DNA of 37,662 nt from an uncultured Collinsella sp. GTDB taxonomy: Bacteria; Actinomycetota; Coriobacteriia; Coriobacteriales; Coriobacteriaceae. Position 1 is the first letter of the stretch, and each line of letters opens with the position of its first letter. Below the pieces are notes generated by a model. The model was given only the letters and a program-made list of their open reading frames with translations, ran no database searches and had not been told where the DNA came from. Shown here one piece after another: positions 22,801 to 30,647 of this stretch. Where the stretch lies: positions 1-37,662 of the forward strand of contig UQQL01000011.1 in NCBI GenBank assembly GCA_900543275.1, written 5' to 3'. A program made the position numbers and the translations under genes.

Positions 22801-23290
22801 TGCCAACGATGAGGTACTCAAGGCCGATCTTGAGGCTGTCGACCACAAGGCATCCCTTGCCGCGGGCACGACGGGCAACGAGAAACTGGTCAAGCTGAAC
22901 GCTGCCTACGCTCGCTATAAGGCCGCCGTCGATGCCGCCGCTGGCCTCAAGGCTGCTCAGAGCGATGCCGATGCCAAGCTGTCCGATGCCAACGACGCCT
23001 ATGCCGCCGCGCTGGCCGAGCTTGGCGATGCCAAGGATGCCCTGGCTGCCGCACAGGCCGAGTACGACAAGTACCACCGCAAGGCCGAGCCGCAGACCAA
23101 GCCGCAGGCCAAGCCCCAGGTCACGCAGGCAGCTGCAAAGGCTCCCGCAGGCAAGCAGAAGGCTACGTCGGATAAGCTCGCCCAGACTGGCGACAATTCC
23201 GCTCTTGCGGGCGAGGTGTTCGTCATCGGCGGTATCACCCTCGTGGCCGCTGGTGTGACGCTGAGCGATCGTCGTCGCAAGCAGATGTAG
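19823..23290 (+). CDS. LAxTG-anchored coiled-coil surface protein with CAP domain
   Basis: An 1155-residue cell-wall protein. A long signal peptide ends near PAIAA-PT (48-49). Two long Ala/Lys/Gln/Glu-rich coiled coils (about 73-450 and 690-1085) flank a CAP/SCP-type domain (about 530-680) with GHSNCYFDNGENLAGG and YHECGHYLNII, the family's His/Glu cavity signatures. A Pro/Lys/Gln linker (PQTKPQAKPQ) leads to LAQTG (about 1118-1122), a hydrophobic helix and RRRKQM, a sortase signal of the LAxTG kind typical of actinobacterial class E sortases. AAAGGGAG precedes the ATG. Residues 58-61 are encoded across nine consecutive G; one base more or less gives an immediate stop, so expression may be phase-variable. 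A probable adhesin or host-interaction protein, by inference. Confidence 0.9.
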   Translation: MANYSPQHFEPRAKAVNVKGVANRAVATVLTAGLIAQPLMSPLPAIAAPTADNGDSVQGGGSSVENTVAAGNQAVVKTAAQLAEESAKQLKDAQAAYDAAQKKADAAGQSQKQAQQQKNQVSQAVSDNEIEQNAAEVAALQEKIDELKAAVEKTEQQQKKLGDLNDRLEQANKSVEDKTQALKDAKAKQDEAKKALDDAQAKLEAMGMDEYEAAKKAVEDAQAKLDDANKAVTTAQDNLDQAKAAEASAQQEKQNTEAALTTAQAKKQETAAALAAATTARDNAQQKFNQAQAALDAAVSGTGVDLSALEAAKNAAAGELKTAQRELNAATDADATAQANLQAAQTTVTAAQEKANAANAAVASAQSAYDAVSKEYNAAVSKRDAAKAACEQAQQTEADKKAEYDRLVEVRQQKRSEWEAACAASNAAEKAYDAANAQVEALEQQIADLKSNMTVDQEVINKGMLGFMAYISNSSDFTATQKKNAQDAVSMLTGAEDKADWYDQYVDQDMSRDTNPLSLEQMRNALTYLDTQNNLRKANGQSALSVSLRMTAAAALNTSYSSNIWGHSNCYFDNGENLAGGGGAYTGGETEDTLGWPYTGLYTQEKKIFDKYVEQYGDKLGKYRYESYYIYQNYNSIYHECGHYLNIIDASTRAIGIATGSGKNTDSEVTIFDYSDDDTQADFTVSEFKKLLNDYIDSAYNAGGTQAQKAQLKELQGKLAEAQKNFGTTREAYFAAVNGQDAAQDAFTAADANMNTAKGEYEKAQSATAAAKSAYDAAEAELKIIDVKTPQAKLDAAKGEAATAQAALDKANATLVDCQTKASEAAAHKAKARSARDAAKVKSDQANKAYDNATASVKDLAAKCDAAKTDLANKQGTLNDAKKADDTAQAGVDKAQASDAQAATALSDAKQAVAAKTQAVSDAQAEAKAAEGELTRANKAFERFAGAQKAVDDAKAAYDAAVDGVADAQKQLEAANEAVVDANLEIVKAKAELANDEVLKADLEAVDHKASLAAGTTGNEKLVKLNAAYARYKAAVDAAAGLKAAQSDADAKLSDANDAYAAALAELGDAKDALAAAQAEYDKYHRKAEPQTKPQAKPQVTQAAAKAPAGKQKATSDKLAQTGDNSALAGEVFVIGGITLVAAGVTLSDRRRKQM
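19996..20004 (+). repeat. Poly-G tract (G9) inside surface-protein gene
   Basis: Nine G in a row follow codon 57, encoding Q58-G59-G60-G61 just after the signal peptide. As assembled the long frame is open. With eight G the frame reads into TAG at 20013-20015, and with ten G into TAG at 20005-20007 (assembled coordinates). Such tracts are classic sites of slipped-strand mispairing. Confidence 0.9.
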
Positions 23291-23356
23291 TGATTCGGGT
23301 GTCGGCTCTGCAGTGAACTTCAATTAATAGCGGGACCGTCTCGATAGCCAAACGAT

Positions 23357-23396
23357 AAGGCCGGCGCGCTGTCATATGCAGCGCGCCGGCCTTTCT
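23357..23396 (+). terminator. Intrinsic terminator of surface-protein gene
   Basis: AAGGCCGGCGCGCTG (23357-23371) pairs perfectly with CAGCGCGCCGGCCTT (23379-23393), with a 7-nt loop and TTTCTTTG after the stem. It lies about 67 nt after the stop codon. Confidence 0.9.
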
Positions 23397-23409
23397 TTGT
23401 TTCGATATC

Positions 23410-23449
23410 AAAAAGCCCGGTCGGTAGCCGCGAAAGCTACCGACCGGGC
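23410..23449 (-). terminator. Intrinsic terminator of OPT transporter gene
   Basis: GCCCGGTCGGTAGC (23415-23428) pairs perfectly with GCTACCGACCGGGC (23436-23449). On the minus strand the stem is followed by TTTTTGATAT. It lies 41 nt beyond the stop of the OPT gene. Confidence 0.93.
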
Positions 23450-23490
23450 AAATCGTAGGCAATATGGTTGCTGTCGAGCAGCTGCTCAGC

Positions 23491-25194
23491 TTATCCCAGC
23501 AGGCTTAAGCCCACGGAGATGAACGCCAGGATAACGCCGACGATAGACTCGCCACCGAGCAGGCCGCTGGCGACAACCAGACCCTGCTCCTGGAAGGCGG
23601 CGTCCTTGGTGGCCTTCTCTTCGTCCGAAAGGCCGGCAGCGGCGTCGCGGTGGGCGGACCACTTGTCGTAGGCGAGCTTGACGCAGGAGCCCAAGAAGGC
23701 CGTGAGCGACATGTAGAACGGCAGGTATACGCCCAGGCCGATCATCATGGCCGGAATGCCGAGCCAGTACATGACGATGCCGGCGATAAAGCCGCCTGCG
23801 AACCACGGCACGCTCGGGATGCCCGAGACCATGGTGGCGACGACGCTTGCCTGCGCGGCTACAAAGCTCTTGTCGGGGCCGAAGGCGTCCGGACCATAGG
23901 CGGTGACGAGCGCGACCATGACAGCGGCGGCGACCAGGGCGCCCACGATGCCGCCGATGGCCTGGCCGATCCACTGCGCACGCGGGTTGGTGCCCAGTAC
24001 GGCGCCGGCCTTAAAGTCGTTCATGACGTCGCCCGCAAGGCCGCACGCCACGGCTACGATGCCGGCGATAAAGAACAGCTTGACCTGAGCGATCTGTGCG
24101 AAGGCAGCCACGATGAGCATGACTATGAGGCCGAAGATCTCCATGGGGTCGATGCCCGTCTGGCCGCAGCTCTGTGCGCTCATGATGGTGGTGACAAAGG
24201 TGAACAGCGTCACGATGACGGCCGGAACGGGACCAAGGTCAAGCACGATGGCGATGATCACGGCGATGGCGGCAGCGCCCAGGCCGATGATACCGGCGTC
24301 GAGCTTAAGGGAGCCCGAGATGAGCGACTGCTCGTCGGTGTCGGTGGAGCTGTCGGCGGCAAGGCCGCGGACGATACCGGCGACCTGCGGCAGGATGTCC
24401 TTGAGGACGACGGCGACGCCAAAGCCCATCATAAGGCCCATACCCAGGGACTTAACAATGCCTTGTGCGGTCATAACGTCAAACAGACCGGTAGCGGTGC
24501 CGCCGACAATGATGCCAAAATTGCCCAGTAGCGCGCCGGCAAACCAGAATGCGACCGGGGCGAAGCCCACGAGGAAGCCGACGGAGAGTAACATGGGCGA
24601 GTTGTAGATGGCAAAGGTAACGCCGGGGATATTGAGCGTGCACAGCATGCTGGGCACCACGCCCAGGGCGTCTCGAAGCACGCTGTAGATGCCGGCGATG
24701 GCCATGGAGCCAAAGAGCTGCTTGCCAGTCTTGCCGCCGGCCTCGGTGGCGCGCAGGGTCTGAGCTGCGGCGTTGCCGGTGGGGAACTCCAGCGCGGCGT
24801 CCACGATAAAGTGACGGTGGATGAGTGCCGTGGCCAGCAGACCCAGGATGGTGCCGGCGAGTGCCACGATGAACATGTCGAGCCAGCTGATCTGGTCGGC
24901 ATAGCCCAGCATCCAGGCGCCCGGGATGGTAAACGCCAGACCGCCGGCGACCATGGCGCCTGCTGACATGATGGTGTGGGTGACGTTTGCCTCGTTGAGG
25001 CTGGCGTTGCCCATGAGCTTAAGGAAGAACAGCGAGATGACGGCAGCGAAGACGATCGGCCAGGGGAGCGCGCCCATCTTGAGGGCGGTGTAGGCCGAGC
25101 TTGCCGTGATGATCACGCAGCCAAGGACGCCGATGACGACGCCGCGCAGCGTAAGTTGACCGCGCATCGAGGTGCGGTTCGAGGGATTGCTCAT
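23491..25194 (-). CDS. OPT family oligopeptide transporter
   Basis: A 567-residue integral membrane protein of the oligopeptide transporter (OPT) family, proton-coupled importers of short peptides or metal chelates. The N-terminal block RGVVIGVLGCVIITASSAYTALKMGALPWPIVFAAVISL and the segment ALEFPTGNAAAQTLRATE are family hallmarks. About fourteen hydrophobic segments are present. Near residue 290 a short polar loop (DSSTDTDEQSL) separates the two halves. The ATG at 25194 has AAGGAG six bases upstream. The gene stands alone between terminators. The 5' leader carries a hairpin. Bacterial OPT members differ in substrate, so no specific substrate is claimed. Confidence 0.92.
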   Translation of the reverse strand: MSNPSNRTSMRGQLTLRGVVIGVLGCVIITASSAYTALKMGALPWPIVFAAVISLFFLKLMGNASLNEANVTHTIMSAGAMVAGGLAFTIPGAWMLGYADQISWLDMFIVALAGTILGLLATALIHRHFIVDAALEFPTGNAAAQTLRATEAGGKTGKQLFGSMAIAGIYSVLRDALGVVPSMLCTLNIPGVTFAIYNSPMLLSVGFLVGFAPVAFWFAGALLGNFGIIVGGTATGLFDVMTAQGIVKSLGMGLMMGFGVAVVLKDILPQVAGIVRGLAADSSTDTDEQSLISGSLKLDAGIIGLGAAAIAVIIAIVLDLGPVPAVIVTLFTFVTTIMSAQSCGQTGIDPMEIFGLIVMLIVAAFAQIAQVKLFFIAGIVAVACGLAGDVMNDFKAGAVLGTNPRAQWIGQAIGGIVGALVAAAVMVALVTAYGPDAFGPDKSFVAAQASVVATMVSGIPSVPWFAGGFIAGIVMYWLGIPAMMIGLGVYLPFYMSLTAFLGSCVKLAYDKWSAHRDAAAGLSDEEKATKDAAFQEQGLVVASGLLGGESIVGVILAFISVGLSLLG

Positions 25195-25218
25195 ATAAAA
25201 CTCCTTTGCGTATATCCG

Positions 25219-25257
25219 CTTCCCCCGGGAGCGCCGTTACGGATACGGCGCGGGAAG
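25219..25257 (-). promoter_or_regulatory. Hairpin in 5' leader of OPT gene
   Basis: GCGCCGT (25231-25237) pairs with ACGGCGC (25245-25251), and CTTCCC (25219-25224) pairs with GGGAAG (25252-25257) across a 6-nt bulge. It lies 25-63 nt upstream of the OPT start codon, so it would be in the leader RNA. No known riboswitch class was recognised. Confidence 0.4.
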
Positions 25258-25386
25258 TCGGGTTACCAAGGGCCGCCGCGTGAGCTCGCAAACGACCGCG
25301 CACCAGTATAGCCGCAAGCTAGTCATTTTGGGATGACTGGTTTAGGTAGGCGATATACTGCTGGACAGACGAAAGGAGCGCCGACG

Positions 25387-26238
25387 ATGCTTAATGGGTA
25401 CGCATATATATTGACGGTCGACGTGGGCAACACATTCATTCGCTTTGGCCTGTTTGCAGAGGATTCGGCCGCGGCGCAGGAATGTCCGCTTGCGACGTGC
25501 GAGATCACCACGCCGTCGAGCATCACAGCAGACGAGGCGCGCATGCGTCTCGTGCAGGTCATGGCCGCACTGGCGGCCGATGCGGGCATGCCGGGTGCGC
25601 TTGTGCCCGCGGCTGCTGTGCTGAGCTGCGTGGTCCCGGCGCTCGAGCGCCCGTGGAAGGCGGCACTTTCCCGCACCTGCACGGGGCGCGTGCTCACCGT
25701 GGGGCCGGGACTTAAGACCGGCATGCCCGTGCACTACGACGATCCAGCCGAGATCGGCCCCGACCGCATCGCCGATGCCGTGGCGGCCCGCGCCGTCTAC
25801 GGCTCGCCGTGCATCGTGATTGACCTGGGCACGACGACCAATATCGAGGTCATCGACGCGCACGGTACCTTTGTGGGCGGCGTTATCGCGCCGGGGCTGG
25901 CACTCGGCGCCCGTTCGCTCTCGGCGGCAGCAGCGCGCCTACCCCAGGTTGAGCCCTCGGCGCCCACACATGTAATCGGCCACAACACGCGTGAGGCCAT
26001 GCGCTCGGGTGTGGTTTTGGGCGAGGTAGCCCGCATCGACGGCATGCTCGACATGGTGCTTGCCGAGATGCGCGCGACCAAGGCCGCGGGGGAGGGCGAT
26101 GTGCCCATCGTCATTACCGGCGACGATGCCGAGGCACTTGCGGCGCTGGTCGGCCATAGCCTGACGGTAGACGACGCGCTGACGTTGCGGGGTCTCGCCG
26201 AGCTCTACCGCATCAACCAAAAGCCCCGCCGCGCGTAG
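25387..26238 (+). CDS. coaX: Type III pantothenate kinase
   Basis: A 283-residue kinase of the CoaX family, which phosphorylates pantothenate as the first step of coenzyme A synthesis and, unlike CoaA, uses a monovalent cation and is not inhibited by CoA. The ASKHA phosphate loop is VDVGNTFIRFGLF (11-23). The substrate loop GPDRIADAVAA and the second phosphate loop DLGTTTNIEVID are intact, followed by GGVIAPGLALGARSLSAAAARLP. The start at 25387 follows AAGGAG with 8-nt spacing; an upstream in-frame start at 25333 lacks a ribosome site and overlaps a possible -10 (TATACT at 25354). It is transcribed away from the OPT gene. Confidence 0.95.
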   Translation: MLNGYAYILTVDVGNTFIRFGLFAEDSAAAQECPLATCEITTPSSITADEARMRLVQVMAALAADAGMPGALVPAAAVLSCVVPALERPWKAALSRTCTGRVLTVGPGLKTGMPVHYDDPAEIGPDRIADAVAARAVYGSPCIVIDLGTTTNIEVIDAHGTFVGGVIAPGLALGARSLSAAAARLPQVEPSAPTHVIGHNTREAMRSGVVLGEVARIDGMLDMVLAEMRATKAAGEGDVPIVITGDDAEALAALVGHSLTVDDALTLRGLAELYRINQKPRRA

Positions 26239-26320
26239 GGCGAGGGGCTGGTGGGATAAGCGCCCCTACCTTTCACCTGCTACAATGGGCCAAACTATTG
26301 CGATTTCGGAGGTGTCTGCC

Positions 26321-26845
26321 ATGTCGGACGATCTTCATCAAACCGCGTCGGGCAAGCGCCGCGACGTTATTAGCTGGGACGAGTTCTTTATGAGCGTGGC
26401 CATCGCCGCGCAGCGCCGTAGCAAGGACCCCAACACGCAGGTGGGAGCATGCATCGCCAGCACCAACCACCGCATCCTTTCGGTGGGTTACAACGGCACG
26501 CCCTCGGCGCTCAACGACGACTTTTTCCCGTGGGGTACGAGCGATGACCCGCTGCAGGACAAGCACAACTACGTGGTCCATGCCGAGGCCAACGCCGTGC
26601 TCAACTACCGTGGCTCGCTCAAGGACCTCGAGGGTTCCACGGTCTACGTCACGCTGTTCCCGTGCCACGACTGCGCCAAGATCCTGGCGCAGGTGGGCGT
26701 GGGCGAGGTCGTCTACCTGGACAATAAGTATGCCGACACCGATGACGGCCGTATCAGCCGCCGCATTCTCGACTCCTGCGGCATCAGCTACCGCCAGGTC
26801 ATCGTCGATGTCCAGATTGGTACCGGGGGACAGGCTCGGCAGTAG
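26321..26845 (+). CDS. Deoxycytidylate (dCMP) deaminase
   Basis: A 174-residue zinc deaminase converting dCMP to dUMP for thymidylate synthesis. Zinc ligands and the catalytic Glu are in VVHAEANAV (His87, Glu89) and LFPCHDCAK (Cys115, Cys118). SKDPNTQVGACI and GYNGTP are family motifs. The start at 26321 has GGAGGTG seven bases upstream; the open frame extends to 26285 through a TACAAT box at 26281 that may be the -10 of its promoter. The final residues (GTGGQARQ) are encoded by sequence containing GGGACAGG, the core of the dispersed hairpin family, so the C-terminus may have been altered by such an element. This is speculative. Confidence 0.93.
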   Translation: MSDDLHQTASGKRRDVISWDEFFMSVAIAAQRRSKDPNTQVGACIASTNHRILSVGYNGTPSALNDDFFPWGTSDDPLQDKHNYVVHAEANAVLNYRGSLKDLEGSTVYVTLFPCHDCAKILAQVGVGEVVYLDNKYADTDDGRISRRILDSCGISYRQVIVDVQIGTGGQARQ

Positions 26846-27015
26846 CGCGTGCCAACGCCAGCTGGCGGCAAAACAGCCAAAAGAGACCCGTCCCAAATTG
26901 ACTGCTCGTGAAAGTCGTGTCCGCACGCATGGCTGGCGCCTAAGCGGGTACATGGCTGTAGTAACATAGCCCCTGTCCGCGGGCGTGCCCGCGTTATTGT
27001 GAGAAAGGAGCCCCT

Positions 27016-27294
27016 GTGGCTGTTAACGAAGAGCTGCTTAAGAAGGTTCTTGAAGAGATTCGCCCCAACCTGCAGGCCGATGGCGGCGATATGGAGTATG
27101 TGGGCGTCGACGACGAGGGTGTTGTCAAGCTGGAGCTGCAGGGCGCCTGCGCCGGCTGCCCCATGAGCTCGCTAACCCTTTCCATGGGTATCGAGCGCAT
27201 CCTGAAGGAGCATGTGCCCGGCGTTACCCGCGTTGAGCAGGTCAATGCTTCCGGCGAGGCCGAGGACCTGTACGACGAGTACGCGCCGTTCTAA
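27016..27294 (+). CDS. NifU-like C-terminal domain protein (Fe-S scaffold)
   Basis: A 92-residue protein consisting only of the NifU C-terminal domain, which binds and transfers iron-sulfur clusters through a CxxC pair. Here this is GACAGCPMSS with Cys45 and Cys48. The N-terminal part IRPNLQADGGDMEYVGVDDEGVVKLELQG fits the family exactly. It starts with GTG at 27016 with GAAAGGAG upstream. It stands as a single gene about 170 nt after dCMP deaminase and 108 nt before lgt. The anaerobic, Fe-S-rich metabolism suggested by the activase gives it an obvious role, but no specific client is indicated. Confidence 0.93.
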   Translation: MAVNEELLKKVLEEIRPNLQADGGDMEYVGVDDEGVVKLELQGACAGCPMSSLTLSMGIERILKEHVPGVTRVEQVNASGEAEDLYDEYAPF

Positions 27295-27343
27295 GATGCG
27301 AAAGCTGCGGACGGTACGCTCCGCATAGACGTTACGTCCAAAT

Positions 27344-27376
27344 ATGCGGCTGCGAGCGTAAGGCCCGCGGCCGCAT
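27344..27376 (+). terminator. Hairpin between nifU-like gene and lgt
   Basis: ATGCGGC (27344-27350) pairs with GCCGCAT (27370-27376), with GC/GC continuing inside and TTTG after the stem. It may be a weak terminator of the NifU-like gene or a leader structure of lgt. Confidence 0.4.
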
Positions 27377-27402
27377 TTGTATGTAGGGAGCAGGGGATCG
27401 AT

Positions 27403-28224
27403 ATGCTCAACGACCTCTACCATATGCTTGATCCCGTCGCGATTTCGGCGGGCCCCATCACTATCTACTGGTACGGCCTGGCCTACGTGGTCGGCGCCCT
27501 GCTTACGGCAGTCGTTATGTATCGCACGCAGCGCCGCTGGGGCTTCGACATTACGATTGATGACCTGACGAGCGTCGTGGTCGGCGTGGTCTTTGGCCTC
27601 ATCATTGGCGCCCGCCTGTTCTACGTCATCTTTTACGGCGATGGCTACTACTGGACGCATCCGCTCGAGATCTTTGCCACCAACGAGGGCGGCATGAGCT
27701 TCCACGGTGGCCTGGTCGGCGGCATCTTGGGCGGCATCATCGTGTGCCGCATGTATAAGCTCGACGCCTGGACCATCGCCGACCTTGCTGTTATCGGCGC
27801 TCCGCTGGCGCTGTGTCTGGGACGCTGCGCCAACTTCGTAAACGGTGAGCTGTGGGGTAAGCCGACCGATCTGCCCTGGAGTGTGGTCTTTGGCGGCACC
27901 GCGGGCGATATGCCGCGCCATCCCTCCCAGCTCTACGAGGCGTTTCTAGAGGGCATTGTGCTCTTCTGCATCCTGCAGGTGCTCAGTCGCAAAAAACCGC
28001 TGCTGCCCCAGGGTACGTTTATGGGCGTCTTTGTGATGGGGTACGGCATCGTCCGCTTTCTCGTCGAGTTCGTGCGCGTGCCCGATGCCCAGCTGGGTTA
28101 TCTGCTGGGAGGCGTTATCACCATGGGCCAGCTGCTGAGTTTGCCGCTCGTGATTGCCGGCCTGGTGCTCATCATCTTCGCCAGACACCGCAATCGCCCC
28201 CAGCGCATCTACCTCGACGCCTAA
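27403..28224 (+). CDS. lgt: Prolipoprotein diacylglyceryl transferase
   Basis: A 273-residue inner-membrane enzyme that transfers diacylglycerol from phosphatidylglycerol to the lipobox cysteine of prolipoproteins, the first step of lipoprotein maturation. The Lgt signature GRCANFVNGELWG (about 140-152) is intact, with GPITIYWYGLAYVVG near the N-terminus, MSFHGGLVGGILGG, and RHPSQLYEAFLEG. Seven membrane segments fit the family. AGGGAGCAGGGG precedes the ATG. Its last two stop-codon bases form part of the perfect 14-bp hairpin that follows. The binding protein encoded at 3433-4425 is a likely substrate. Confidence 0.96.
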   Translation: MLNDLYHMLDPVAISAGPITIYWYGLAYVVGALLTAVVMYRTQRRWGFDITIDDLTSVVVGVVFGLIIGARLFYVIFYGDGYYWTHPLEIFATNEGGMSFHGGLVGGILGGIIVCRMYKLDAWTIADLAVIGAPLALCLGRCANFVNGELWGKPTDLPWSVVFGGTAGDMPRHPSQLYEAFLEGIVLFCILQVLSRKKPLLPQGTFMGVFVMGYGIVRFLVEFVRVPDAQLGYLLGGVITMGQLLSLPLVIAGLVLIIFARHRNRPQRIYLDA

Positions 28225-28259
28225 CCACCACAAAGGGGACAGGCACCTTTGTGGTGGTT
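28223..28259 (+). repeat. GACAG-loop hairpin element, copy 3
   Basis: AACCACCACAAAGG (28223-28236) pairs perfectly over 14 bp with CCTTTGTGGTGGTT (28246-28259). The loop is GGACAGGCA. The stem includes the last two bases of the lgt stop codon. TTTT follows at 28258-28261, so it could act as a terminator, although transcription must restart for the next gene at 28299 (or read through). Confidence 0.88.
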
Positions 28260-28298
28260 TTGCCGAGTTTGATAGGTTTCTAGAAAGGATTTCGGACT

Positions 28299-30482
28299 GT
28301 GAAGGATTCCGACCTCTCCACAACGGCTGCGCGCGACGCTGCCCGCATCGTCTGGTTTAAGCGCTACCCCGCCAAGCAGACGCTCATCGCATTTCTGCTC
28401 GCGCTGTTGGCGACCACGGCGTTTTCCATCGATCCCGCGCCGGTCTCGAGCAACGCAGTCTTGGCGATTGACCCCAAAGCCTCGGGCATGCTGTACGTGT
28501 GCTATGAGGTGCTCCTCTCGTTTGCCGGCCATACCGACGCGGTCATGCTGCTTGCGCTTGCCTGCCTGCTCACGCTGCCGTTTCGCTACGTATTCTTTGG
28601 CCGCGGCGATGCCTGGCGTCCCTCGGTGATCCTTCCGTCGCTGTTCTTTGCCGTCTGCATGGTGTTTGGCCGCAGCTACGACCTCATCGATTCGGCCGAG
28701 ATCGTGCTCGGCGACAAGGCCCGCATCATCTGCGCCTGGATAGGTGGTGTGGGCTGGATGCTCTTGGCGGTCGTTGCCTTCTACCTGGCTTTTGAGTGCC
28801 TAGATTGGCTGAGCTCTCGGCGCATTCCGTTTTCCGAAGCGCACTTTGGCCGTGTATGGCGTGTGGCTCACGCCGTGCTCTCGGTCCATCCCTTTGCCGG
28901 GCCTTTTCTGGTGCTTATGATCGCCTGGGCGCCCACGCTCATCGCTTCGCTGCCCGGCCTTTTTATGGGGGATACGGGTGCGCAGATTCGCCAGTGGTTC
29001 AACTACCCCAACGGCACGAGTGACTACCTGCGTCTGCTCAATCCCAACGTGTTGCTCAACGGACATCACCCCGTGGTGCACACGGCTATCATCAGTTCGT
29101 GCGTCCAGCTGGGGCTTTCACTGTTCAACAGCGCCAATGCGGGACTTGCCATCTACACCTGTGCCCAATTTGTCATCACGGCCGCCTGCATGGCCTATTC
29201 CATCTCGTCGCTGCGCAAGCTGGGCGTGAGCCTGCCGGTCCGCGGCGTGATCTTGCTGTTCTTTGTGTTTATGCCCATGTTCTCCAACTACGCGGCCCTG
29301 CTTACCAAAGACGTGCTGTTTGCCGACGCGTTTTTGGTGCTGTTGGTGCAGACCGTGAAGCTTGCGGCCTGCGGCCTGCCCCGTCGCGATGCCAATGCCG
29401 AGCGTGCGGGCGAGCCCGAGCCCGCGCTTTTTGCGCGTCACGACTGGCTGTTGCTTGCCCTGGGCGCCATGGGTTCCACGTTTCTGCGCAACGGCGGCCT
29501 GGTGTTTCCCCTGGCGGCATGCGTAATCGCGGCGGCGTTTTGCGCATGGGACGCGCATGCGGCTCGTCGCGCAGCCAAGCAGGCTGGTGCTGCGCCTTCG
29601 GGCGCCATCCCGCGTTTCCGCTGGATGGGAGTTCTTGCGGTGCTTGCACTCTGCCTTGCCTCTAATATGTACTTCACCAAGGTCTTTATGCCGGCGCACG
29701 ACATCACGCCTGGTTCCAAGCGCGAAATCCTCTCGATTCCGTTCCAGCAGACGGCTCGTTTCGTCCAAAAGCACGACGGCCTCAACTCGGGCGTCAACCC
29801 CACGGTTAAGGAGGACGGCACCATCGTGGAGGCTCCTTGCGACGGCTTGGTGACCGACGAAGAGCGTGCCGTGATCGACCGTGTGCTTAAGTACGAGAAT
29901 CTGGGCCGTCGTTACAACCCGGACAAGTCGGACGCCGTCAAAAATTGCTTTAACGAGTACGCCTCGCAGGAGGACATCAAGGCCTATTTTGAGGTGTGGG
30001 CCCAGATGTTCAAAAAGGATCCCGAGTGCTATATCTCGGCGCTCATCAATAACTACTACGGCTACTTTTATCCGAGTGCCCGCGATGCGTGGGTCTACAG
30101 CACGGCGCGCAGTGCCGAGATTATGGCACGCCCCGATAATCTCAAGTACTTCGACTTCCATCCGGTCGATAGCAAGGTTGTGCGCTGGTGCGACCACCTG
30201 ATCAACCTGTATCGCGTGGCAGTACAGCGCATCCCGTTTATCTCGCTCACCATGAGCTCGGCCACCTATGTGTGGATCATGATCGCCGTGGTGGTCTACC
30301 TGCTGCGTCGTCATTCATGGCGTGCGCTGGCGATCTGGGTGCCGCTGCTGGGTGTGCTCGCCGTGTGCCTGATTGGTCCCTGCAACGGCTCGACCTACAT
30401 GCGTTACCTGTATCCGGTCATCGCCTGCATGCCCTTTGCCATCGGCGCCACCATCACCCGCAGCGACCTCCTCTGGTCCTAA
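28299..30482 (+). CDS. Large polytopic membrane protein, GT-C/DUF6020-like
   Basis: A 727-residue membrane protein with about twelve hydrophobic segments and an extracytoplasmic C-terminal domain between residues 450 and 640. LPGLFMGDTGAQIRQWF (near 220) and HHPVVHT (near 255) resemble the acidic first-loop and HHP motifs of the DUF6020 group of GT-C-like glycosyltransferases, which would use a lipid-linked sugar outside the membrane. The assignment is by motif resemblance and uncertain. The start is GTG at 28299 with AGAAAGGAT upstream. It lies between two GACAG-loop hairpins, one on the lgt stop and one right after its own stop. A role in glycosylating envelope proteins or polymers is inference. 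Confidence 0.65.
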   Translation: MKDSDLSTTAARDAARIVWFKRYPAKQTLIAFLLALLATTAFSIDPAPVSSNAVLAIDPKASGMLYVCYEVLLSFAGHTDAVMLLALACLLTLPFRYVFFGRGDAWRPSVILPSLFFAVCMVFGRSYDLIDSAEIVLGDKARIICAWIGGVGWMLLAVVAFYLAFECLDWLSSRRIPFSEAHFGRVWRVAHAVLSVHPFAGPFLVLMIAWAPTLIASLPGLFMGDTGAQIRQWFNYPNGTSDYLRLLNPNVLLNGHHPVVHTAIISSCVQLGLSLFNSANAGLAIYTCAQFVITAACMAYSISSLRKLGVSLPVRGVILLFFVFMPMFSNYAALLTKDVLFADAFLVLLVQTVKLAACGLPRRDANAERAGEPEPALFARHDWLLLALGAMGSTFLRNGGLVFPLAACVIAAAFCAWDAHAARRAAKQAGAAPSGAIPRFRWMGVLAVLALCLASNMYFTKVFMPAHDITPGSKREILSIPFQQTARFVQKHDGLNSGVNPTVKEDGTIVEAPCDGLVTDEERAVIDRVLKYENLGRRYNPDKSDAVKNCFNEYASQEDIKAYFEVWAQMFKKDPECYISALINNYYGYFYPSARDAWVYSTARSAEIMARPDNLKYFDFHPVDSKVVRWCDHLINLYRVAVQRIPFISLTMSSATYVWIMIAVVVYLLRRHSWRALAIWVPLLGVLAVCLIGPCNGSTYMRYLYPVIACMPFAIGATITRSDLLWS

Positions 30483-30483
30483 T

Positions 30484-30516
30484 TTGGTGCAAAGGGGACA
30501 GGTTACTTTGCACCAA
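30484..30516 (+). repeat. GACAG-loop hairpin element, copy 4
   Basis: TTGGTGCAAAG (30484-30494) pairs perfectly with CTTTGCACCAA (30506-30516) around the loop GGGACAGGTTA. It begins one base after the stop codon of the membrane-protein gene. The stem differs from all other copies but stays fully complementary. No T tract follows. Confidence 0.88.
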
Positions 30517-30647
30517 GGGGCTGTATCATCACGACGCCTTCATTTTGGGGTTTATCTCGCAGGCCAGTAGGTATATCATAACGACGTTTGTTTATATTGC
30601 CCGAGCATCTGCGCTGGGCTTTAGGTCGAAACCGATAGGAGACACGT

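Noticed and set aside
26978..26993. CGCGGGC-GT-GCCCGCG palindrome upstream of the NifU-like gene as terminator
   Set aside because: A two-base loop cannot close as such an RNA hairpin and no T tract follows. It could be a DNA site, but nothing supports that.
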